Assembly (NCBI GenBank): GCA_023460575.1
Contig: JAEWPQ010000294.1
Coordinates: 1 to 48,669 of the forward strand
From: Bacillota bacterium
Lineage (GTDB): Bacteria; Bacillota; Clostridia; Lachnospirales; Lachnospiraceae
Reading direction: 5' to 3'
Length of the DNA: 48,669 nucleotides
Below the pieces are notes generated by a model. The model saw nothing but the letters and a program-made list of their open reading frames with translations, made no database searches and had not been told where the DNA came from. Below, piece after piece: positions 42,601 through 48,669 of this stretch. Numbering within the stretch: the stretch's first letter is position 1; the number at the start of each line of letters is the position of its first letter. A program made the position numbers and the translations under genes.

Positions 42601-42641
42601 CTTAATTTACTGTGGCTTCTAGCGGGAAACAAAGCGCCGGA

Positions 42642-44567
42642 TCACAGCATTCTTTTTTCTATCCCTATCGGCAGGGACACCTCTGCGTGGAAGCCTTTTT
42701 CATCGGAATACAGATTGATTACGCCGTTATAACGCTCAACAGTTTCCAAGACGGAGGAAACGCCAAGACCGAAGCCGTTTCGCTTAGAGGATAAATATTT
42801 TCCACCTCTGTTTTTCAGTTCACCGTCAAAGCTGTTGTCCACAACAAATTCAAGCTGCCCATCCTGTGCCCGTCCGGCAATAAAAATTGTCTTATCACCG
42901 GTTTGTTGACGCTGGCAGGCTTCCACTGCATTTTCCAGCAGGTTTCCAAGTAGACCGCAAAGATCGACAATCGGAAAATTCAGCACTTCGGGAAGCGAAA
43001 GCCTTGCACGGAACTGGATGCTGGCAGACTGTGCAAGGTTGCTGTAATACTGCACCAGCGCGTCCAACTCAATGTTATCTGTCAGACGCCCAAGTCTAGT
43101 ACCCTCATTGATTTCCGTGATACCGCGGATATAGTTTTCCAATTCCTCACAGCGTGCTTCTCCGGCAAGTGTTATTAGAGTGCGTAAGTGATGTCTAAAG
43201 TCATGGCGTAGCTTGGCACTTTCCTCCACCTTCTGGTTCATCTGCCGCAGATGCTCTACCTGCATGGTGAGCTGGCGTTTCATCTGCCGCTGTTCCTCGG
43301 CATAGACAAGGCTGTATCGGTATCCAATGGCTACATCGTACAACAGAACCACTCCAGTTGCGATGACAAGGCTTAAACTGCCCCATTCCTGAAACCAGCC
43401 GCTAAGGATTGGATCGTAGTTCGGCAGGAGGCGATCCCAGATGAAGGCACAGGCATAGATAATATCCGCATAAAGTAGTATCGCTGCCTTTTCTATATTT
43501 CGGCGTACCGCCATAGCAGCGGTAAATAGAAGATAAACAGCGGTCAGCAGCTTGAAACCGAAAACAAGATTGGAAAAGGCAAGCATGACCGGCAGTGTAA
43601 GATGCGTAGCAAACAATCCGTAAAGAAACGCCAGTGTACAGACCATCCCTGCACCTGCACCGCTGATTACCTGCATGTTTTTTTGTGTGTCGCAAATGCG
43701 ATTGTGAAGAATCATCACGAGTAGCGTTACCAAATACCCACTGACCAGTTCAATGGAATACCATGGCTGGATTGGCAGCGGCAGGATGCCATGCACTACA
43801 CCGTAGGAAGTAAACACTGCGGTCGAAAGGCACAAAAGGAAAAAGAGCCAGATATTGTTTCCCCTGCGGGTACGGATGGCAAGATAAAAGCTAAAAATGG
43901 CAAGCATCAGTGTTACCGTGACCAGAATCAGGCAAATTCCGAACCGCAATCCCCGGCTTGTGTAAACATTTAGAGGTTCACCGAAGGAAGGCGGATAAAC
44001 CATACCGCTGTATACCCAGGAGCGGTCAGTGACCGCCAGCAGAAGCGTTACCTTGCCTGAGCCTTCGAAGGTGATGACACGGCATTGGGTCTGATCCTGA
44101 TAATCGGCTGTGTCTGGTTTACCCATTTGCAGCTTCAGTTTATCATTCACGTAAAACCGGTAAGCGGAATAGATTTCCGGCAGCTCCATGGCATAGGTAT
44201 GCTCCTCCTCCGGCAGATACAGAGTTAAGGCGTAGCTAGCGCTTCCATGAGGGGAGCGGCGGGAATCACCCATGGCAAAATTGGAATGCTCTCCGATGGA
44301 CAGGTACTGATAATTGTCACCCTGCTGTTTTAAGGTTTCCGGTGTCAGCAGACAGTCCGCATAGAAACGCCAGCCGTTCCGCAGATAACGGATGGGCGTG
44401 TTCGTCCAGTCTGCTTCTGAAACATACAGCGCACCGTTAATGGCTTGGGGCGCGGCTTTTGTGTACTTGTTGTCAAAGTGGTATAGTGCGAGAAACAGAG
44501 CGGAGGAAAGGGCAACCATCAGAAGCAACACCAAAGAACGCCGTAATACAAAAGGTTTTTTATCCAT
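42642..44567 (-). CDS. Membrane GHKL histidine kinase with extracellular sensor and 7TM-like region
   Basis: The 641-residue kinase has an N-terminal helix (about 10-30), an extracellular region (about 35-205) resembling 7TMR-DISM sensor domains, then seven or so helices (about 207-420), a coiled coil (about 425-450), an H-box LRHDFRHHLRTL with H455, and a GHKL ATPase domain with LLGNLLENAVEACQ (N box) and KRNGFGLGVSSVLETV (G box). This H-box and domain type (HPK10/LytS-AgrC) normally pairs with LytTR regulators, and one is encoded two genes upstream. Its start overlaps the surface-protein gene by 8 bases, so sensor and surface protein are made together. The extracellular part may sense the surface protein or what it binds. 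Confidence 0.9.
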   Translation of the reverse strand: MDKKPFVLRRSLVLLLMVALSSALFLALYHFDNKYTKAAPQAINGALYVSEADWTNTPIRYLRNGWRFYADCLLTPETLKQQGDNYQYLSIGEHSNFAMGDSRRSPHGSASYALTLYLPEEEHTYAMELPEIYSAYRFYVNDKLKLQMGKPDTADYQDQTQCRVITFEGSGKVTLLLAVTDRSWVYSGMVYPPSFGEPLNVYTSRGLRFGICLILVTVTLMLAIFSFYLAIRTRRGNNIWLFFLLCLSTAVFTSYGVVHGILPLPIQPWYSIELVSGYLVTLLVMILHNRICDTQKNMQVISGAGAGMVCTLAFLYGLFATHLTLPVMLAFSNLVFGFKLLTAVYLLFTAAMAVRRNIEKAAILLYADIIYACAFIWDRLLPNYDPILSGWFQEWGSLSLVIATGVVLLYDVAIGYRYSLVYAEEQRQMKRQLTMQVEHLRQMNQKVEESAKLRHDFRHHLRTLITLAGEARCEELENYIRGITEINEGTRLGRLTDNIELDALVQYYSNLAQSASIQFRARLSLPEVLNFPIVDLCGLLGNLLENAVEACQRQQTGDKTIFIAGRAQDGQLEFVVDNSFDGELKNRGGKYLSSKRNGFGLGVSSVLETVERYNGVINLYSDEKGFHAEVSLPIGIEKRML

Positions 44568-46719
44568 GGCGTTTCTTCCTGAAAAGTGTAATTCCTCCCG
44601 CAGTTAAAAGCAAGCCGCCTGATACAGGAAGCAGCGGTGATGTACTTTTTTGCGTCTCCTGTTTAATTGATAGTTCTGTAATGGTATAAGTTCCTGTCGA
44701 ATCTGCTGCAAAGCGCAGAAGCTCCCCGTCATAGGAAACATCTGTAATCTGTTCGCCAGCATCGTTTTGAATGGTTATATCAGTATTTTTCGACTGCGGC
44801 ATGTATCGAAGCCGCAATACCGTTCCCGAAAGCTGTGTAACCGATTTGCCGGAAACCTCTACTGCAAGCACAATCTGATTGCTTTCCGGCTGGGTCAGCA
44901 TAACAGTCAGAGTATCCGTATCCGACTGGTTCAGTGCTAAAAGCAGATTGCTCGGAATACTAACGGTTACATTGCCAGAACCAAACACGACGCTTTCTTC
45001 CTCTTTGCAGAGATCCTTTAGACGCATACCGGAAATGACCGTTTGGGTCGGAGAATAGGATTCTGTAACAACAGCGGATTCCTGCTCAGAAGAAGTGCTC
45101 TCTGCCTCTCGTAAAAAGAAAGCATCGGAAAACACTGGTACCGCTGATTCAGTTGAATTGGCAGGAGTCACGGCGGTCGTTTTCTCTGTTAAAGGAACCT
45201 GAGACTGTGAATTGCCATCGCTGTTATGACTGTCGTTACTTTGAGAGTTACTGGGTGATTGGGGTGCAGTTGGACTCGGCTGGGTTCTGCCTGATGAGGA
45301 ATCCTGTCCCTCCTGTGGCATCTGCTGTTCTCCCGATGTGGAGTCTGAATCCTGCGAGGTGTCATCTGCTTTGGAGGAGGAATCGTTCGGAGCAGGCGTA
45401 TCATTACCGCCGTTTGGATTGTCATCCCCATTGGAATTATCAGGCGGCTGGGGCGGGGGTGGAGCTGGTTGTGTACCAGTTCCTGAACCTCCGCCGTTTA
45501 CGTCACCGCCATCCCTGTCACCGCCTGAATAATCGAGGATACTAAGTTCTCCGTCATATTGAAAGTTCAGAACACCGGTCTGACCGCCGGGATAGGTTAC
45601 CTTAAGCTCATAAGTGCTTCCATAGGTAAGAACTTGTTGGGAAAGCTGGAGACCATCTGAGACAAACAAGTAACCATTACTTAAGCTTGTCCATTCTCCC
45701 CCATCCTGCCGCATCCATAGGTGAAACTTATTCAGTTGTTCCTCCTGCGCGGCAGAAAGCACCCACGGAAAGTGCAGAAAGCCACGCCCGGCTACGCAGC
45801 AGTTAATATCCGGTTCGCCGGGAACCTGAATGGAAACCGCGCAAAGCTGCCGGGGCAGAAAAACACCATCTGTCAGCGTATATTCTAATCCAAGGTCGGG
45901 TGATGCAAAAGCATAGTACACGCCAGCTGTGACAGTGTCTATGTCATCCAAAGACCATGCACCCGAGATTAAGTCATAGGGATTGCCATCTTCGTCATAG
46001 CCGGTGAAGCCCATAGTAACCTGAGAAAACCACTGGGAAAGCACATCATGTGTGGTCCCTACAGGGAAAGCCACGGCATCTGTCCGGTCGGGTTCATCGA
46101 AGAGAGTTAGAGTGATTGCTGCAGGTGTTGCAGTAAGCACCGGATCAGTTACCTGTACAGAAATGGAGACAGAATTCTCTAAACCGTACGCAAGCGTCGT
46201 TCCCTCTGGAATAGAAATGTTTCCAATCACAGTGTAAGTACCGGGTGTCTCTGCGTCCACTGTACTGAAATCCCATGTAACAGACAATGTAAGCGGATAG
46301 GAAGAACCATCCTTTTCCGCTGTGCCGGAAATGCAGATGGAATCCAGTTCATTATGTAACTGGGTAAAGCTGGTATCGCCGCAAGCCGTATTGAACGTAC
46401 CTGTGAAAGCATCCGGGATAGTATAGGAAATGATGCTGCCGGTATAGTCAAAGCTGTCAGAAACAACATTGTCTTTAGTTTCGTCCGCTCTGGCAGTGCT
46501 GTCGTCTGTACCGCTGGTTTTATTACCATCCGTGACCATATCTGCAACGGAAGGGGTAGCGGTATCTATACTGTCATCCGAAACAGCGCTGCCACCAGAA
46601 TCAGTAACAGTATCCGTGGTTTCGGCAGGCACAATCGGTTCCTCTGCCGCCAGTACGGAAGGGGCAAGCCCTGTGCATAGCAGGAGGACGGTTAAAATCA
46701 GTGCAAGTATCTGCTTCAT
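44560..46719 (-). CDS. Secreted surface protein with Ig-like N-terminal part and low-complexity stalk
   Basis: The 719-residue protein has a signal peptide (residues 1-24, cleavage after VLA), a Thr/Asp/Ser-rich segment (about 25-90), a beta-rich region with Ig-like features (about 90-395, including SVTWDFSTVDAETPGTYTV), a Gly/Pro/Ser/Asn/Asp-rich stalk (about 398-510), a second beta-rich domain (about 555-690), and a C-terminal LPVSG followed by a short hydrophobic stretch and RKKRHG. The end looks like a variant sortase signal or a membrane anchor. ATGA overlap with the LytTR gene and 8-base overlap with the kinase gene bind it into the signalling operon. I recognise no function; an extracellular sensing or adhesive role is inferred. 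Confidence 0.8.
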   Translation of the reverse strand: MKQILALILTVLLLCTGLAPSVLAAEEPIVPAETTDTVTDSGGSAVSDDSIDTATPSVADMVTDGNKTSGTDDSTARADETKDNVVSDSFDYTGSIISYTIPDAFTGTFNTACGDTSFTQLHNELDSICISGTAEKDGSSYPLTLSVTWDFSTVDAETPGTYTVIGNISIPEGTTLAYGLENSVSISVQVTDPVLTATPAAITLTLFDEPDRTDAVAFPVGTTHDVLSQWFSQVTMGFTGYDEDGNPYDLISGAWSLDDIDTVTAGVYYAFASPDLGLEYTLTDGVFLPRQLCAVSIQVPGEPDINCCVAGRGFLHFPWVLSAAQEEQLNKFHLWMRQDGGEWTSLSNGYLFVSDGLQLSQQVLTYGSTYELKVTYPGGQTGVLNFQYDGELSILDYSGGDRDGGDVNGGGSGTGTQPAPPPPQPPDNSNGDDNPNGGNDTPAPNDSSSKADDTSQDSDSTSGEQQMPQEGQDSSSGRTQPSPTAPQSPSNSQSNDSHNSDGNSQSQVPLTEKTTAVTPANSTESAVPVFSDAFFLREAESTSSEQESAVVTESYSPTQTVISGMRLKDLCKEEESVVFGSGNVTVSIPSNLLLALNQSDTDTLTVMLTQPESNQIVLAVEVSGKSVTQLSGTVLRLRYMPQSKNTDITIQNDAGEQITDVSYDGELLRFAADSTGTYTITELSIKQETQKSTSPLLPVSGGLLLTAGGITLFRKKRHG

Positions 46720-47441
46720 ATTCCCTCCCCTCGCAACGAACCGGCGGAGAGACTCAAACGCTGCTGCTGTACCTGCCGTTGCAGGCGGCGGCTGACAGGC
46801 AGCTGCTCCCCATTTTTCAGGATGAGAGAATCAGCGCCTAGCTCCTGCACTTCCTTTAGGTTGACCACAATACCTTTAAAGCAGGACATAAACTGCGGAT
46901 AGTTGCAAAGCTTATCAGAAAGCTCTGAGAAGCTGCCGGATAGCGGAACAAGACAGTCCTTTAAATGGATACAGGTACAGCGGTTTTGATAATCAGCATA
47001 AAGAATCCTGTCCAGCGTGATTTCCAGCGGCTGATTCTTTGTAGTAACCGTGATGGAGGGGATGCTCTTCAGTTCTGCAATTTTGCAGTAGTGCAGTGCC
47101 CTGGAGAGCTTGTCCAATGTAGCTGGTTTTACTATGTAATCTGCCGCCCGGACATCGTAGCTTTTTACACCGAATTCTGAGCTGGTGGTAAGGAAAATAA
47201 TACCCAGATTCTCGTCCAGCTGCCGAAGCTTCAGTGCGCAGTCCACGCCGTTTTCGTTGTTCAGGAAGATATCCATAAAGACAACATCATAGCTGCCCGG
47301 TATGTAATCATTAAGCAGTTCGCTACAACTATGAAATTCCTTGATTTCTATTGTTTGCTGCTGATTGGTTTCATATTGCTTCAAAAGGCTGCGGAGTATT
47401 TCACACTCAGTAGCCATATCATCTACGATTGCCGCATTCAC
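46716..47441 (-). CDS. LytTR-family response regulator
   Basis: The start is a GTG at 47441 with AAAGGAGGA upstream. The 241-residue regulator has a receiver domain with D7-D8, phospho-acceptor D57 in VVFMDIFLNNENG, Thr/Ser in FLTTSSE and Lys in VKPATLD, followed by a LytTR DNA-binding domain (about 130-230) with the family pattern YADYQNRCTCIHL and SFSELSDKL...FMSCFKGIVVNL. It is first in the operon regulator-surface protein-kinase. A direct repeat of LytTR type lies just upstream of its -35 region, suggesting autoactivation. Confidence 0.93.
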   Translation of the reverse strand: MNAAIVDDMATECEILRSLLKQYETNQQQTIEIKEFHSCSELLNDYIPGSYDVVFMDIFLNNENGVDCALKLRQLDENLGIIFLTTSSEFGVKSYDVRAADYIVKPATLDKLSRALHYCKIAELKSIPSITVTTKNQPLEITLDRILYADYQNRCTCIHLKDCLVPLSGSFSELSDKLCNYPQFMSCFKGIVVNLKEVQELGADSLILKNGEQLPVSRRLQRQVQQQRLSLSAGSLRGEGI

Positions 47442-47478
47442 TTGAAATTCCTCCTTTGCATATAATTATCCAGTTAAC

Positions 47479-47484
47479 ATTATA
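47479..47484 (-). promoter_or_regulatory. -10 box of the LytTR operon promoter
   Basis: The minus strand reads TATAAT here, 38 bases before the GTG start. The -35 at the 17-bp distance (47507-47502, TATTTA) is poor, as expected for an activator-dependent promoter. Confidence 0.5.
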
Positions 47485-47507
47485 TCATAAATTTTAGTAA
47501 ATAAATA

Positions 47508-47535
47508 ACCGCTTGTGCAGATTTTCGACCGCTTG
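47508..47535. promoter_or_regulatory. LytTR-type direct-repeat operator
   Basis: ACCGCTTG occurs at 47508-47515 and 47528-47535, 20 bases apart, directly upstream of the weak -35 of the LytTR operon. LytTR regulators typically bind two direct repeats of about 9 bp, about two helical turns apart, at such positions. Confidence 0.6.
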
Positions 47536-47578
47536 ATCATAACCTATTGAAAAACACTTGACAAAATGCTACCTTTAT

Positions 47579-47624
47579 AACAACTACCAAACTTCTGTGA
47601 AAGAGGCTTGGTAGTTGTTTTTTT
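47579..47624 (+). terminator. Intrinsic terminator in the leader of the pseudo-receiver gene
   Basis: A perfect 12-bp stem (AACAACTACCAA/TTGGTAGTTGTT) with a 17-nt loop ends in seven T residues, 28 bases before the next start codon. No plus-strand gene lies upstream before 47442, so it acts as an attenuator or insulates the gene from upstream read-through. Confidence 0.85.
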
Positions 47625-47651
47625 AGTTTTATAAGGAAAGGAGGAGGTCGC

Positions 47652-48002
47652 GTGAACGTTGCATTGTGCGCTGCGTTTTTGGAAGAGGACACCTGGGAAA
47701 ACCGTCTGGTAACGGCGGCTCTCCCACAAAGGATTGAAATTACGGAGTGTAATAGCGTCAAGGTACTTCTTAAGATATTGGAATTAAAACCGTTTTCACT
47801 GCTAATTGTCGTATTAAACAGCGTAGCAGGGTTGGAAGCAGTACGGCAGCTTCGGGCAAAAGTACCGGACGTGCCTCTTCTGTGGATTTCTGATGAGGAT
47901 TACAGCTTGTTTGGCTATCAGTACCGTGTAAGTAGATTTTTGTGCAAACCAGTATCCGATGTTCAGTTGCGGGAAGCAGTGGCAGGCTGTCTGACGCTTT
48001 AA
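47652..48002 (+). CDS. Orphan pseudo-receiver domain protein
   Basis: The GTG at 47652 follows GGAGGAGG by 4 bases. The 116-residue protein has the length and layout of a single receiver domain close to those of LytTR regulators: a VALCAAFLEED start, a hydrophobic strand LLIVVLNSVAG where the phospho-Asp should be, LLWISDED, and RFLCKPVSDVQLREAV with the conserved Lys-Pro. The acidic phosphorylation site is missing (Leu-Asn in its place), and there is no DNA-binding domain. It may be a protein-protein regulator of the adjacent LytTR system or a decayed gene. It sits behind a leader terminator and is divergent from the LytTR operon. Confidence 0.6.
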   Translation: MNVALCAAFLEEDTWENRLVTAALPQRIEITECNSVKVLLKILELKPFSLLIVVLNSVAGLEAVRQLRAKVPDVPLLWISDEDYSLFGYQYRVSRFLCKPVSDVQLREAVAGCLTL

Positions 48003-48037
48003 GAGAAAGGAGAGGATGTCAGTACACTGGAACGTAA

Positions 48038-48669
48038 AGCGATCAGCGGGTATTAAGCTTTGGCGGTGGAGTTGCAACGGTATCTATCCCATATACCCTT
48101 GGCAGGAATGAAGCAGTTGGAGGTCTGTATGCCGTATATGTAGATGCCATGGGCAACGCCACCCGCATTGCAGGTTCTGCCTATGATACAAACAGCGGCT
48201 GTGTTATTTTCACCACACCTCACTTCTCGCAGTACGGCATCGGTTATACCGCACCAGCAGCTGATTTTACGGACATTTCCTCCCATTGGGCAAAGGAAAG
48301 CATTGATTATGTGGTAGGCAGAGGGCTTCTTTCCGGAACCTCGGACACAGCTTTTTCACCTGATTTTACTATGACGCGAGGTGTACTGGTAACAGCTCTT
48401 GGCAGACTGGCTGGAGTGGATACGAAAGCCTACGGCGAAAACAGATTCACCGATGTCAATTCGGACAGTGCATATCGTCCGTATATTGAGTGGGCATACA
48501 GCAAGGGTATTATCCAGGGCATTGGAGGCAGCCAGTTCGCTCCGGATCGGGAGATTACCCGAGAAGAAATTGCAGTAATCTTTGTAAACTACGCAAAGGA
48601 AACCGGCTATACGCTGCCAATCACCCGTGAAGCCATAACTTATGCCGACGCTTCCAGCATTGGCAGTGC
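48038..48669 (+). pseudogene. 5'-truncated SLH-domain surface protein fragment, continuing past the window
   Basis: An open frame runs from just after a TAA (48035-48037) to the window end but has no plausible start; the first in-frame ATG (48149) is in the middle of a domain. The translation begins with the tail of a beta-rich domain (GGGVATVSIPYTLGRNEAV..., HFSQYGIGYTAP) and continues into S-layer homology repeats (FTDISSHWAKESIDYVV, MTRGVLVTALGRLAG, FTDVNSDSAYRPYIEWAY, FAPDREITREEIAVIF). SLH repeats anchor proteins to the cell wall. An ATG at 48016 with an AAAGGAGAGG site opens a different frame that ends after 31 codons. It looks like the 3' remnant of a large surface-protein gene; a frameshift or deletion is inferred. 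Confidence 0.7.

Noticed and set aside
45153..45545. 130-codon open frame antisense to the surface-protein stalk
   Set aside because: It is a shadow of the biased Ser/Asn/Pro-rich stalk codons; no ribosome site and no family pattern.
47558..47581. TTGACA...TATAAC as promoter of the pseudo-receiver gene
   Set aside because: Spacing is only 12 bp, too short for a working sigma-A promoter.
1..48669. CRISPR array, prophage or complete insertion sequence
   Set aside because: No spaced direct repeats, transposase, integrase or phage structural genes were seen.

Overview
The window reads as one contiguous chromosomal segment of an anaerobic, low-GC Gram-positive bacterium, most likely a Lachnospiraceae-type clostridium (Lacrimispora or the former Clostridium saccharolyticum/phytofermentans group; this is inference from gene content, not a search). 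Pointers are strong AGGAGG ribosome sites, many intrinsic terminators, an anaerobic Ni-CODH-family protein, a siroheme/tetrapyrrole operon with a cobA-hemD fusion, CUT1 sugar transporters, LytTR regulation and SLH-type surface sequence. There are no rRNA genes, CRISPR arrays, complete insertion sequences or phage modules. One tRNA-Ser(CGA) gene is present. No gene-free stretch exceeds 300 bases.

Layout. 1-5.1 kb: end of a LysM protein, an XRE regulator fused to a desulfoferrodoxin-like module, YbjQ with a small membrane protein, a MerR/GyrI-type regulator, a small hypothetical and an SLC13/ArsB-type permease. 5.2-9.3 kb (minus strand): a lone CODH catalytic-subunit homologue lacking one expected C-cluster cysteine, a GNAT enzyme, and an AraC/GyrI regulator paired with a Cys-rich unknown. 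9.4-13.8 kb: tRNA-Ser, an HPr-like protein without the phospho-acceptor His, a CLC chloride/proton antiporter, a membrane-anchored amidase, a C_GCAxxG_C_C protein and a YwaF-like membrane protein. 14.0-16.3 kb: a complete polar amino-acid ABC transporter. 17.2-22.7 kb: hemA, precorrin-2 dehydrogenase, hemC, cobA-hemD and hemL in tight order, without hemB. 22.9-25.3 kb: flavodoxin and ftsH. 25.4-30.4 kb (minus): OmpR regulator, kinase, ABC ATPase and FtsX permease, a typical antimicrobial-peptide or envelope-stress module. 30.6-32 kb: an ECF sigma factor and its membrane partner.

32-42.5 kb is a carbohydrate locus. An AraC regulator is divergent from two permeases, a lipoprotein binding protein, an SGNH acetylesterase resembling rhamnogalacturonan acetylesterases, and a GH112 phosphorylase; a chemoreceptor follows. 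Together they fit sensing of, swimming towards, importing, deacetylating and phosphorolysing a galactoside such as galactosyl-rhamnose from pectin or galacto-/lacto-N-biose.

42.6-48.7 kb is the least ordinary part. A translationally coupled minus-strand operon encodes a LytTR response regulator, a secreted Ig-like/low-complexity surface protein and a large membrane GHKL kinase with an extracellular sensor region. Its promoter region carries a direct repeat that looks like a LytTR operator. Divergent from it, behind an intrinsic terminator in a leader, is an orphan pseudo-receiver gene followed by an SLH-protein fragment that lacks a proper start. The best candidates for undescribed biology are this surface-protein signalling locus and the variant CODH.
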